Shown: positions 32,187-44,261, counted from the first letter of the stretch. The stretch: DNA of 64,000 bases from Seriola aureovittata (GCF_021018895.1 NC_079371.1:15680001-15744000), one strand, 5' to 3'. Translations and numbers: made by a program. The notes: a model not told the origin generated them from the sequence alone.

Positions 32187-34733
32187 CTGCAGAGAGAGAA
32201 CGTGAGATAATTTAATGTCTACTTAATCAAATTTACAAAATCATCGTGTAAACGCGCACGATGCCGCAATGTCACTGCTCAGATCTATTGCGAGAGATTT
32301 CTCTCTTCAAAATAAGTTTCAGTCAAACCGGCTGAGATAGAAAACAACGTGTGTTGATTCTGCCCTCTTGAATCAGCAGAGGTCAGTGATAATTGACATG
32401 AGTAGCGGTCTATCATTTTGTTTGTCCTGAAATGGAGACATGACTTGTTTTCAGATGGACCGTGGCTGCCGCCCTGTGGAGGTTTGGCAGAACAGAATTT
32501 TTTTTTTTTGAGAGCAGAGGTGCTGTTGCCTTCAGCTACGACTCGCCTGTCTCTTAGTCCTGCTTTTATCCTCTGTGGCGCAGCGGGAGGGGGTGAAGGA
32601 GAGCACCCGAGTGATATTTATTCCGGGTCTGAGCCTCATAGTATGGATTCCACGCTCTATTAATTCACTTAAAGTTGTTAACAAGGAGAATGCGACGTAA
32701 GCGTATTATTAGAATCGGTATTCAAAATACACTCCTCGCCAACTACGCACAAAACCAATTAGAACCCCACCGGGATGAAACGAAACATGATTTTAATCTT
32801 CAAAGGAAACCGTGCCAGGGAGGAAATTAAGAAAATTACACACGTCATTGTTTTGTGGATTTTATGCATCATTTTACATTAATATTTGCCTGATGCTCCT
32901 CGAGCAAGGTTTTTAATTAAAAGTCTCACATAGAGCCTTGAAAAGTTTGCGGTCCTTGCAGCTGTATACGCACAACCCAAGACAGCTCAACGCGCATAGG
33001 CCTGTACACCGTGGCACTTATACACGTGCACACACCTGTCCTGGGTGTTTTACACGCTTGGATGTGTGTTTAATCTCTCTTTTCACCTTCAATTCATCAA
33101 CTTAAGCAGCCCTCCGCACTTACTTTGTGAAATGCTCAGTTAGTTTCATTGTGATTTGTCTTTGAGATTTAATGTGTCACTGACGACCTCGCTTCGACTC
33201 GTGTGGGTACGCCGGGGGACACCACCGGGTGAATTAGGGGAACCAATTAACGACAGGAAGGACACTTTCTCCTGAAGGAGCATGGCTGCGGGCAGAACAA
33301 TCACCGTGACCTCGAAATCCCTCTTGTGGCCAGAGGTGTGTGTGCCAGTGACCGAACTGACATTTCTCAGTCTGCCTGGTGGAGTCTGGTATCAGGGCTC
33401 TGAGTCTTTGTCCCTCTGCCTTTTGATGAAAACAGGCAGAGGACAATGAGCAATACGCACACATTTACGGTCTGCTGCCCCGTCCATTAGAATTAGAAAA
33501 CACTGATGTAGACATCCTGCCTCCGTAAATTCCCACTCTCCTCGTCTCCTTCCTCCCCCCTCCTTCTATTTCACCCCTCCTTTCCCCTGTCCTTGCTCGA
33601 CAAATATGAAGCCACATCTCTCTCCCCCTCTCTCTCCTCGCATACAGAGGACAACGCCAGGGCCGATCTACAGGCGTCCCACGTCTCAGTCCAGCCGTGT
33701 CCTTGCACCCCCTCCTTCTCCTTGCCCCCTCCCCTCTCGATGTCCTCCCCTGTCTCCCCAAAACCAGCCATTTGCCATTTTTCATCAATAATGGACAGCA
33801 CCCCCCCCCCCCCCCCCCCCCCAACCCCTTGCGAATACGCCACATTGTGTGTAATATAATGGTTCGGCCGTGCTTGTGCCCTTGAGGCATAGTTAGTGAG
33901 GTTATCTGTCCTGTATTGTTAGTTTGAGAAGAAGAAGGCGTGTCGCACACCCGACTGATCGAACAAGATTTGTCTGAACCCAAGGCAGATGAATTCAAAC
34001 AACTGCCATTCACCTTGTCCGTCACTTATATAACCTTGACTTTTTGTTCAAACTCAGGTAGATGTGCTGGAAGCAGGTGTGTGTCTTCTCATGGCATGGA
34101 AAGTATGGTGCAATGACACTGGATGATGAAGACATTAATCACAAGCAACTGCAATGAAGTTCATGGATTAATATTGAAAGGCCACGTGTAACGTGTAAAT
34201 CAAAAACGTGTCGTGAAGATACCTGGAAATGAACTGAACAGAGGGGTCTGCTTGAACTACATCTCCTCTTCCTCTCACACAGTAATTGATATCTCACTTG
34301 ATTCTACACAGATGATGAGACACGGTATGTGCACAGCATATGCTCCTCGCAAGACAGAGCTTTACACTTTCATTAACATGTCAATTAAAATGTAATCTCA
34401 CGTCGTCTCATTTAATCTCCTGGGTGCATAACATCACCATAGACAGCACAATTAGGAGAAATGATTGCCATCATTATAAAAACAGTGGAGACAACATACT
34501 GTATAACACACTTATTAATGAGAGAGCGGAGAGAAGGAAAGAGTGGCTTTGCTCAGTTTTTGCTCAGGTTGAGTTCAAATAATGTCTGGCATGCGTGATT
34601 TGACCTTGATGGGAGAATGTCACAGCCCAGATTCTTATCAGATAGAAATCTGAGATGGATTTTGCTGTGGCAGTGAGAGAAGCGGCCGGATTTAAATGAA
34701 CAACATACGCTCTCTAGTCTGATTTCACTATAC
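32187..34733. other. Intron between the C2-type variable exon and constant exon 1
   Basis: About 2.5 kb bounded by donor GAG|GTATAGTG and acceptor CTCTCTGCAG. It includes a 22-base C run (33801-33822) within a C/T-rich stretch at 33.49-33.83 kb. A stretch near 32680-32960 has balanced composition and motifs such as TTTTTAATTAAAAG that could be conserved regulatory DNA. In mammals the alpha enhancer HS7 lies in a constant-exon intron, so an enhancer here would fit, but the sequence does not show it. Open frames in the C-rich part are low-complexity artefacts. Confidence 0.6.
33801..33822. repeat. Poly-C tract (22 bases)
   Basis: An uninterrupted C run followed by AACCCC in a C/T-rich region. 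On the minus strand it gives a G run able to form G-quadruplex-like structure. Its length is likely to be polymorphic or a sequencing weak point. Confidence 0.85.
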
Positions 34734-37256
34734 CTCATTGGGAGTAGTTGCTCCGTTGTTCACAGATGCGCTCCGGCTTTGCGCGTTCCACGAGTTTTCT
34801 GCGCTCTTCGCCTCGTTGTTCCTCGGTGTGCTGCCGGGGCTGCACGGCTTCAGAAACATAAAGTCACTTTTGGCAGATTCGGGGGTCAGGCACACTTTAT
34901 AACAATATGACTGAGAGAGACTGCTGTTTCCATTCACCTCCATACAGTTTGTGGGCACTTTAGCCGCGGATGAAATCTGCAGGTTGAGGTTGGATTTTTT
35001 GAACACCTCTGGGGGCGGCTCAGGCTGAAACCCCCCGCAGCAGCAGCAGGCGAACGGGGGCAGGTTGTACCCGCTGAGGGTCTCCCTGTCCTTGTAGCAC
35101 TTCACCGCGGCCAGCACGATAATAGCCACCAGGAATATTAAGGATATTGTGCTCAGTGACACGATCAAGTAGAGAGCGAGGTTTGAGGGGGGCTGTGGGC
35201 TGAGTGTGAGGTCTCCGAAATCTGACAGTGACTCAGGCACGCTGTCTACCACTGTGAGGACAATGGAAACGGTGGCGGAGAGCGGCGGCTGCCCGTTGTC
35301 CTTGACTAATATTACCAGTCTTTGTCTTGTTGCGTCTTTTTCCACTAGCCGGCGAATAGTCCTGATTTCACCGGTGTACAGAGCCACACTGAACAGTCCC
35401 GGGTCTGTAGCCTGCACTACCTGATAAGACAGCCGGGAGTTTTGCCCTGCGTCCGCGTCTAACGCTGTTATTTTCGTAACCAGATACCCAGCGTCTACTG
35501 CCCGTGGAACCACCTCTGTGGCCACGGTGCCGTTTTTGGGCAATGGGGATACAATAACAGGTGCATTGTCGTTCTGGTCCAAGACAAAGACGTTGACTGT
35601 GACATTGCTGGCGAGAGGAGGGAAACCAGCGTCCTGCGCCTGGACCAGAATCTGAAAGTTTCTAAGTTGCTCATAATCAAAAGAGCGCAGTGCGTAGATA
35701 TTGCCGTTGTCCGAATTGATGGAGACATAAGTGGACACGGGCATGCCCTGAATCTGACCCTCCAGAATAGAATAAGACAGATAGGCGTTCTGGTTAGAAT
35801 CGGGGTCGAATGCAGTTACTGAGCAAATGGAAGCGCCCGGGGCGTTATTCTCGGTCACATACACTGTGTATGAAGGTTGAGAGAACCGCGGGGGGTTGTC
35901 GTTAATGTCAGACACTTGAACGAGGATGGTTTTCCTGGTGGAGAGCGAAGGAGAGCCCAGGTCGCGCGCTGTGAGCGTGATGTTGTACTCTGACACCGCT
36001 TCCCTGTCCAGAAACTCGCTTGTCACCAGAGTATAATAGTTTTTAAATGATGAATGGAGCTGAAACGGAACGTTACTCGGAATTTGGCAATCAACGTTCC
36101 CGTTCTCTCCCGAGTCCCGGTCCATGACACTGATAACAGCTATCACCGTGCCCGGTGGCGCGTCTTCCTGGACAGGAGTGGACACTGATGTGAGGATGAC
36201 TTCGGGCGCGTTGTCATTGACATCCAGGATGTCTACCAGTACTTTACTGTGCACTGCCACAGCCGAGGGTCCCCTGTCTTTCGCCTGCACATACAACTCA
36301 TACACACTGGCCTTCTCGTAGTCCACAATGCCCTTCACTCGAATTTCACCCGTGTAAGGATCCACGCTGAACAGTTCGCGCACCTTGAGTGGTGCGTGCC
36401 CGCTAAACGCGTAGGTCACCTCCCCATTAGAGCCCTCATCCAGGTCTGTGGCGTTTAGCTTCAGCACCAGCGTCCCCCTCGGTGCGTTCTCCACCAGGCT
36501 CTCCCGGTAAACAGAGCGGTCAAACACGGGCACGTTATCGTTTGCGTCTAACACTGTAATAGTTATCAGTGCTGTCCCAGAACGTTCCGGTGACCCCCCG
36601 TCAAAGGCAGTCAGAACCATATCATGTTTTTTCTGCTGTTCCCGGTCCAGTGGTGTGTCCAGCACGAGCTCAGCAAACTTGCTTCCGTCATTGCGCGTCT
36701 GGATATTCAGTACGAAGTGCTCATTCGCGCTTAGCTGGTAGGAGCGCAAAGAGTTGGTGCCCACGTCCTGGTCCTGTGCGCTCTCTAACGGGAAACAGGA
36801 CCCGGGCGCAGCCGACTCTGTGATGTCGAGATTAAATTCGCTCCACGGGAAACTGGGAGAATTGTCATTCACATCTAAAATCTCCACTTCCACTCTGTAC
36901 AGTTCTAGTGGGTTTTCAATAACCACTTGTAAGTGTAAAAAACAGCTTGGGCTTCGTTCACACAGCTCCTCTCTGTCTATCTTTTCATTGACGAAAAGAA
37001 TGCCATTCTCCAAGTTCACTTCTAAATACTGCTTATTTGCGCCGGAGACTATACGAAACCGACGAGCTGACAGCTTGGCTACATCCAAGCCCAGGTCTTC
37101 GGCGATGTTGCCCACAAAAGCTCCATGCTCCAGCTCTTCGGGAATGGAGTACCGAATTTGCGCAAGAACCAGGTCCACTACACACGCACACAGAAGCAGG
37201 CATATAACCATCCCAGTCACCGGTACCCAACTGCCTCTGGAGAGTCTGTGATCCAT
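34734..37256 (-). CDS. C2-type (alphaC2-like) protocadherin variable exon
   Basis: 841 codons from the only plausible start at 37256. Signal peptide near residues 13-32 ([17 protein letters not shown]), EC1 starting [14 protein letters not shown] with cysteines five apart (CERSPSC), six cadherin repeats with DVNDN/DANDN/DINDN/DQNDN linkers, and a transmembrane helix ([20 protein letters not shown]). The tail of about 120 residues has a CCCC cluster and ends TTPNE at GAG|GTATAG. The segment [19 protein letters not shown] followed by FMF corresponds to the tail pattern of mammalian Pcdh-alphaC2 (GNGSLTKTYCYKACLT). It is clearly different from the eight gamma exons. By family, C2-type isoforms are expressed constitutively rather than stochastically. 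No CSE is visible upstream, as expected for C2 type. The alternative is a Pcdh-delta-type variable exon. Confidence 0.92.
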
Positions 37257-37640
37257 TTCAGCGGCGTGCGTAAATTCACCTCACCCAGACATCTTTCTCC
37301 TCATGAAGCCATTCAGCTGAACCGCTGAAAAGTAAACACAGAGGCAGAGCCAGTCCCGAGTTTAAAAAAAATCTTCAGACACAAGTTTGTAACATCTATG
37401 TTTATGGATAACTTTACTGGATAGTTAAGCTGAGGGGATGGGATGGGAGAGTGAAACACTTCTCTCTCCCTCTCTCTCTCTCTCTTTCTGTTGTGCTCCA
37501 AGCGCAACACCGGTGGTGTGTGAACGGGGGACGCTCGCGCTTTGATTTTCCAGTGTATTAGACGCTCGGAGAAGCTGGTGGGGAGGCGTGTGTGTGTGTG
37601 TATGTGAAACAGAGAGAGAGAGAGAGAGAGGGGTGGAGGG
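37257..37640 (-). promoter_or_regulatory. Probable promoter/5' UTR region of the C2-type gene
   Basis: It contains a CT-rich run at 37461-37489 and a GA run at 37611-37630 (plus strand), with a GC/CpG-richer stretch between them (37500-37570). None of the CSE-type motifs of the gamma promoters is present. The GA/CT tracts may be part of a TATA-less promoter or just simple repeats. Confidence 0.4.
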
Positions 37641-39800
37641 GTGGAGGACAGAGGGGGTGGACGTAGCCTCTCGCAGCTCCGTATTGGAGGACGCCGACGA
37701 GAAGTGCGACTCTAATTACTGTAGACGTTTAACCCTTTCACATCCTCGTGTCTGTTCCTCTGACCCATTAAAGAGACGAAAAGGCGTAAGTTTGACACCA
37801 GACGTCAGAGCCAGATTTGGATTAGGAGATAAAGTGTGTTGTGAGTGTCGTTTTCTAGGCTGCATTAAAGAGATGAGGATGGACAAGGATTTGTCTTGGT
37901 GACCACAGCACCCTACAGGCCCAGGATGACATATAATGATGGTTTTACTTTCATTTATTTTACCTCACGGTAGAGCTTTAGAGTAAAAGAATAAACTATC
38001 CTTCCCTAGCTCTACCATTACACGTTACAGTGCAGAAAACAAAAACACACAGGCCTAAGCACTCTTTCGCTTTGCCTCAAATGGGCCGGTGGCCACTGGC
38101 CCCTGGGATTCCATAATGCTTTTAATGAGAGCCCTTTGAAGATGAATGCCCACATTGCAAAAACAGTCCCACATCCATTAATCATCACACACAAAATTGG
38201 GTTTTACAAAAAGAATCTTTGATGGGTCAGGGTATTCAATTTTCATCAATATTTAAATGAGTGTGAGCGACATTTTGGAGCTTAAACTGATTATATAGTG
38301 ACAATCATCAGCGGGCGATACACTCATACAAATACGCATTACACGACTTTAATTCACCTAAGTAGGACTGAACATGTATCAACATAATCAACATAAAAGC
38401 AATGTCATAAAGCCTTAATCATACTTGTCTGTAATCAGGCATCATAGTTGGGATTAGATAAATAGGTGATGTGTTTACAGTTGGTAGCAGGAAGAGGCGC
38501 GCGGGAACACTGGGGAGTGTTTTTAATGACTAAAATCTTTGACTGCATTCATAAGTGACTTCAGCAGATCAAAGTACTGAGCACTGTAGTTTTTTATAGG
38601 ACAAAGAGGACAGCTCGGGCCTCTTTAGAGTGTTACACATGTTTGTTCAGATCTAATCTTTTTGCTGTTAATCCTGGTCAGTTAGACAACCACTGGACCA
38701 CAGAGACTGAGAGAGAAACTAAAGGATGCCTTTGTGAATTCGGGTTCGTCTCCACACAGACACGAGTGGCATCCTAATGTAAAACGGTGGCTTGAAATCT
38801 GAAAGTCTCTTCTTGGGACTGACGACACAGCCTCGGCCCCCGGGCAGCACTGGGCTTGTTAGCTACTAAAAAAGAAGAAAGAAGAGAGGGGGATGAGAGA
38901 GAAAGAACAAGAAACAAATATTTCTGCTTCCTAGGGGCAACATTTTCTTTTACACTAGACGCCACATTTTCTGTTAAAAACAAGCGACACTGATGTCTAA
39001 TGTTGCTGTGACATTTTCACTTGAAAAAATCAAACGGGGCTAGTGGGAATACTTCAGCTTGGAGATGCTGGTTGTTACTGACATTTCTCTTTTAAGCAGA
39101 TAAGAGAATAATAACTTTAGGAATCGGGGAGTGGGGGTGGGATGTAGTTGATGTATAATTCATGTTCAGTCTGGTATTTAACAGGGGGATAACAAAGGTT
39201 ATTTCTGAATAAAAACTGCAGTGCTATCAAATGAGTAAATTCTCATTATGGAATAAAACGTTACATAACTAACTAACACTTATACTTTCCCTGGGAACAA
39301 AAGTTGTTCCTGACCTATGTGTCCAACAACGAGCTCTCGAAATGCAACACCCTCCCCTTTTCAGGAAAAAAAAAAAACTAAAATCCCCAGGTTTAAATAA
39401 GCAGAAAACACAATCTGCTTGCAGACTTAACCTCAAGCAGATGGTTAAGCTTCTCCAGAAATGATTACATTTCTGGAGAAGGAAAAAAAATCACCACCAC
39501 CAGTTCCATTGCTTTCCCCTTCTTTTTAATTAACGGAGTGAAGGATTAGTGTGCAGCTATCCGGGATCAACCGTTCTCCGACGGAAGAATACAAATGTTT
39601 TGTGATAAATAATCCCAAAGCACTCCGGCCGGCGGTCCCTCGGTGCCTGTTACATTAACATGCATTACACGGAGCATTAAGCCGGTCTCATCCGCCCCTA
39701 TCGCCTCGCTCACCCCATTGTCCGACAGAGAGACTGCCATTACTTTCTCTGAACTACCGCTCAACAACCACCTGACCGTGACCTGTTGCTCCCCTCCCCG
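37641..39800. other. Non-coding region upstream of the C2-type gene with conserved-looking blocks
   Basis: No exon is supportable. 38070-38500 is balanced, non-repetitive sequence with CATTAATCATCACACA, ATATTTAAATGA and several ATCA/TAAT motifs, typical of developmental non-coding elements. 39530-39790 is a GC-balanced stretch with an open 66-codon minus-strand frame but no family resemblance. Either could be a conserved element. Confidence 0.35.
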
Positions 39801-41480
39801 AGGTGTGTGTCACAGGTTGAAAAGGTTGCTAGGGGTGGTGACAAGGATAGTAAAGTACTAATGGTTGGTTACTTTTACGTTTATTCTTCCACACGTTACA
39901 TAATGACGCACGAGTTTTATTTTTTCCAAGTGTTTTTAGTTGACCAGGTACCGGCTATGTTTTACTTGCCCCATAATGTGCTCGAGTGAGGGCAACTGAA
40001 TCGTTTCTTTTTTTTTCATTCGTGATCTTGTGGCTCCATCTACTGGCTGTATGTAATGTGTGCGTGCGTGTGTGTGTGGAAAAAGTAGGCCTATTGTAAC
40101 CTCAGTGACATGTCTCAGCAACAGGGTGTTAAGCAATTGAGGGGCCCCATTTAAAAGAAGTAGTTTATTAATATAGAAGCATTATCAGCTTTATTGGCCA
40201 ATGGTGTAGATACTAAAGAAATATCAACCAGATTCTCAGTTGTCCACAGTATGAATATACACCATGCAGAGAATGGCATGAATCTTAACAAAGATAACAA
40301 GGAGAAACATATAGCATTTGATTAATATAGATTATATTAACACAAGAATCTCAGAGTGTTGGTGTCACAATTTTAAATATTTTAGAATCAAACTAGGCCT
40401 GTTACCGGCTGGTAATCAATGCATACTGATTTTTGCCCTGCAACTAAGGAGAGAATTAGCTTTAGGCTTACTGTTGTCATCCTTATAAAATATATAACAA
40501 ACTGCCATTCCGTAAAGAACATAATTCTGCCTTTTTTTAACCTTGAGTCTTGGTAAAATGGTCAGCTCTTGAAAACCACTGACTAAAAAAAACACAGACT
40601 CATGACTAGAGGATGATGAGTCTGTTTAATCATCATAATCTGAATCCCCAATGTCATCAAAAAAACTTGTCATAGTAATAACTGAGTTCATCAACCACCA
40701 CGGTTGAATATGAACCTTCCAGAGACAAACTTTACTTGGCTGAAAACTGCTGTGTTTCATCCTTTTGTGTGTACTGATAACATACAAAGTGTAATTACTC
40801 TACACTGATTATTCTATGAGAAGCACCAGTCAGGATCCGTCAGTTAGGTTCTGTTTTCACTTTGTCCCTATCAGAGGCCATTATTTAAAGTCTGCACTGT
40901 TGTGGTCTTTTTTCATGTGTGATCTTAGTGCGCCATCTACCGGATATTGATCGGCATAACGGTTACTGTCAGCAAAGAACGAAAACACCGTGCAGTGTTA
41001 ATAGTACTGCCAATATTCCTTAATCAAATGCATTGTTTGACTCGGTGACCTCTGCCCCTGAGAGTTGTTTTCAACATCGTTCCTCATGAACTCAGTATGA
41101 CTGTGTTGTTTGCACGATGTTTATTATTACATTTATTACATTTGTAGATTTTTTTTTTCACAGATGAAAAATGGGGTGGTGGGGGGGGGGGGCGGCCTGG
41201 ACAGGTCGTCAGTCTACCACAGGGCTATAGACAATCGGCAATCCTTCTAATTCTAATAGCCTTTCTCCCGTATGAAAAAGTAACCTCTACAATAATAGTA
41301 AGCTACTAGTGGTAGTATGAAATTCCTGTCAGAGTGGACTTCTCATAAGAAACGCTATAACCCATAAAACACTTCTGACAAATATGAATTATCAGTACAG
41401 ATTTGATTTGTGTGTGTAGTGGATCTGAAATAGCCACATATAGTTCATTATGTTAGCAGACACCCCCTCTTTTTCATTTT
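39801..41480. other. Non-coding region with CTCF-like strings and short simple repeats
   Basis: Minus-strand strings CCAGTAGATGGAGCC (40032-40046) and CCGGTAGATGGCGC (40930-40943) resemble CTCF cores. They share the flank GTGATCTT, so they are probably two members of one repeat family. There is a G-rich run near 41172-41195. I see no gene. Confidence 0.4.
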
Positions 41481-41605
41481 AATATTTGAACCTTTATTTG
41501 AACCCTGATGAACACAGTTTTGCAGAAAGCATTACCTCGTTGCACCAGTAGAGGGTACTCTAACACCAGTGGGTCCAGCAAACAGTCTCTGCTCTGCTTT
41601 GCTCT

Positions 41606-41684
41606 GCGCATGTGCAGAGAATAAACCTGCCGAGCAGTAGTCGCATGAGCTAACAGCTCTCGTGTCGTGTGTTTGGATCCACAG
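41606..41684. repeat. 79-bp direct repeat, copy 1
   Basis: The block GCGCATGTGCAGAGA through TTTGGATCCACAG recurs at 41987-42065 with only two mismatches. The copies are 381 bp apart. Confidence 0.85.
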
Positions 41685-41986
41685 GTATGGAAAATGTATT
41701 GATTGTACAATTTTGTTCATTTAAACTATGTAACAACATAAGGCGAAGCCATGAAGTGGGGCTAAGCATTGTAGGATGTTGAAATATGTACTTTATCGTT
41801 GTATTTCATTATCGGGCGTTCCCGCCCGCGAAAGGTCGGTTAAACAAGAATAAGTGTATATGTGTGTGTGTGTGTGAGCAGTTCCGACCATAAACGTGGC
41901 TGGCTAGAGTTATTGTTTGTTAATACTTTTCTGAAAGTAGTTGGTACGGTATTTACAATGTTGTATATCTGAAATGTCAACATTAA

Positions 41987-42065
41987 GCGCATGTGCAGAG
42001 AGTAAACCTGCCGAGCAGTAGTCACATGAGCTAACAGCTCTCGTGTCGTGTGTTTGGATCCACAG
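41987..42065. repeat. 79-bp direct repeat, copy 2
   Basis: The second copy of the 41606-41684 block, followed by an extra ATCCACAG. Direct flanking copies of this kind could be the ends of a small mobile element or a recent local duplication. Confidence 0.85.
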
Positions 42066-42529
42066 ATCCACAGTTACACTGTAGCTCAGCCGCTCAGTGC
42101 CCGCCGCCTGAGTGGCCCATGCTGCCGGACCAGAGACCCCTAGCTCTGGCGCTGGTAACATATGCTTAATATTAGTCGGCTAATTTTGATTACTATAAGT
42201 TCTCTTACGACCTATTTCAACACGATAGAGCATTGTGACTTTTGTCACTTGATAGACTGAGCTGCCTGACCTTAATGGAATTTATTCTAAAGGTGGAGAG
42301 CTGAGAAAACAATGAGAAAACCAAATGAAAAGCACTGTAAAATGTGGAGCCGTCTTACAGCGACCTCTACTGGACACAAACTTGTTTGTCTGAGCTGCTG
42401 TCACCCTTGAACATCATGTCCATGTTTATTGTCGAAAGTGAATCACAGGAAAAACAGAAGAAATGTGTTTTCTTTTTATTCATGAATTTGAACAGGAATC
42501 TATGGAGCACGTTGTCAGTATTTCAGAGT

Positions 42530-43128
42530 CATATGGTGATGCGTGGTGTGGGTTTCAGCTCCTGTGCTACAGTATCATAACACGATCATAGCAGTTTCTT
42601 TCTCCGCAGACATGTCTTTTAGTTGTGATAAAGGTTTTTTTTTATCGTTTAGTTCTCAGACAAAGAACCTTAGTATAGTATGAAGATAAAAGGCAAACAA
42701 CATCAGACAGTGCACATAGTCGAACCCTACAACCCGCTGTCCGTAGGTGGGAAACGTCTGAGTAAGAAGTAACTGAGCTAAACCAATGCAACAACTCTAT
42801 GAGAACAACTTCCTTAAATATGTGAGCAAACCACATGGCATGCTGACGATTAACTTGTACAGTCTGTCTTCTTGGCTTCGGTTCAGGGGTAAGCTATGGG
42901 TTAAGAACCACGTGTTGAATAAAGCCAGGGCAGCTTTATAAAAGAAGCAAGAACAGTGTGATGAGTTCCTGGTTAAAGATTAAGGAGTAGAGGTGACGCG
43001 GGTGGGGGAGGCGGACAGGTGCTTCCTTTCCTCAATAGGTAGGCCTGCTAGAGACCACATGGTCCTAACTCAGACCTGATCAGGTTAACACTTTGGTCTG
43101 TTTTATTGCTTGATTCATGATACATGAA
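42530..43128. repeat. Duplicated repeat unit A with tRNA-like SINE head
   Basis: The unit starts TGCGTGGTGTGGGTTTCAGC and ends near ACACTTTGGTCTGTTTTATT. It is repeated in diverged form at 43129-44060. Inside, the minus strand at 42718-42786 has an A-box-like TAGCTCAGTTAC and a B-box-like GGGTTCGACTA at tRNA spacing, which suggests a tRNA-derived SINE on the minus strand. Confidence 0.6.
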
Positions 43129-44060
43129 ATTGAGGTGCGTGGTATGGGTTTAAGCTCCTGTGCTACAGTGTCATAACGCAACCATAGTAGTTTCTTTGTC
43201 CACAGACGAATTAAAAGGGTCACAAATGAAAGGAAAATCCAACATAAAGTGTCTTGGTAAGGTGTTGGGCCACCGCATGCCGCCCGCACAGCTCCACTGC
43301 TCCTTTGCATCAATTCTTTCATCAAGTCTCTGGAAATGTACTGGGGGGATGAAAACCATTCTTCCAAAAGATATCCCTTCATTTGGCATTTGATCATGGC
43401 GATGGAGCAGAGTCTAAAACGGCGCACAGAAATCTCATCTTGCTTTTCAACGGGGTTGAGATCTGGTGACTGTAAAGATCATAGCATATGATTCACATCA
43501 TTTTCATGCTCATCAAATAATTCAGTGACCCCTCCTGCCATATGGATGGGGACATTGCAATCGCTGTTTCTCCACTTATTTATCAGGTATTCCTTTACTT
43601 TTACTTTGTCACTCGTCCTTTTGTAATTATCTTTAGGGTGTGATTCTCAGACTAAGAGCCTTAAAGTAGTATGAGGTAAAAAATAAAAATAAAAAAACAC
43701 CGGCCGTAGTCGAACCCTGCAGTCCGCGGTCTGCGGGCTGTAAACGCTGGAGTAACTACTGCTCTAAACCGATGCAGTGGTGTTGTGAAAACAACTTCCT
43801 ACATGAGCAAACCACTGGGCATGCTGATGACTCATGTATAGTCTGGGTTCTGGGTTCAGTTAAAAAGTAAGCGATGAATTAAGAACCACATGTTGAATCA
43901 AGAACGGGCAGTTTTACTAAGCAGCAGATTAATAAGAGCTGAGGCGGAAAGGCCATTCTCTTCCGGAATAGGTTCTACAGACCACGTGTTGTAGTAACTC
44001 AGACCTTAACACTTTGGTCCATTTTATTTATTGACTCGTGATACATGTTAATGTGAGTAA
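43129..44060. repeat. Duplicated repeat unit B, with an inserted element
   Basis: This unit matches 42530-43128 at both ends and in the middle (tRNA-like part at 43705-43775, with a B-box GGGTTCGACTAC on the minus strand and an AT-rich tail). About 430 bp extra sit at 43208-43640 (see separate entry). Confidence 0.6.
43208..43640. mobile_element. Inserted fish-type interspersed repeat
   Basis: It contains TGGTAAGGTGTTGGGCCACC, TCTGGAAATGTACTGGGGGG and GGGGTTGAGATCTGGTGACT, strings I recognise from a repeat abundant in teleost genomes; the family is not assigned here. It interrupts unit B relative to unit A. The 23-base string at 43483-43505 recurs at the very end of the window (63978-64000). 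No intact transposase frame is visible. Confidence 0.55.
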
Positions 44061-44151
44061 GACGTGACTTTCTGCACACAATCAGCTTGTTCAGTCCGCC
44101 AAAAATAATAAGAAAAGTCCTGACGTTTTGTCACGTTGACACAGAAAATCC

Positions 44152-44166
44152 ACTAGGGGGAGCTAA
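44152..44166 (+). promoter_or_regulatory. CTCF-type motif, opposite orientation to the promoters
   Basis: The plus strand reads CCACTAGGGGGAGCT, close to the CTCF consensus. It points opposite to the Pcdh promoters and lies upstream of the whole visible gene set. Confidence 0.5.
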
Positions 44167-44261
44167 AGACCAATAAAACACACGCCAAAGTACAATTTTT
44201 CACCTTTAACTGACTCTGAAACATGCTGATATGCATAGGGACATGAATTAAGTGATTAAGT

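Noticed and set aside
33465..34025. 186-codon minus-strand frame in the intron of the C2-type gene
   Set aside because: It is low-complexity Gly/Arg-rich sequence created by the poly-C and C/T-rich tract, with no family motifs.
39567..39767. 66-codon minus-strand frame in a balanced stretch
   Set aside because: No similarity to any protein family I know and no splice signals; more likely non-coding.
42718..42786. Possible functional tRNA gene on the minus strand
   Set aside because: A and B boxes are visible but a proper acceptor stem and anticodon arm are not, and a diverged copy lies nearby; SINE-derived is more likely.
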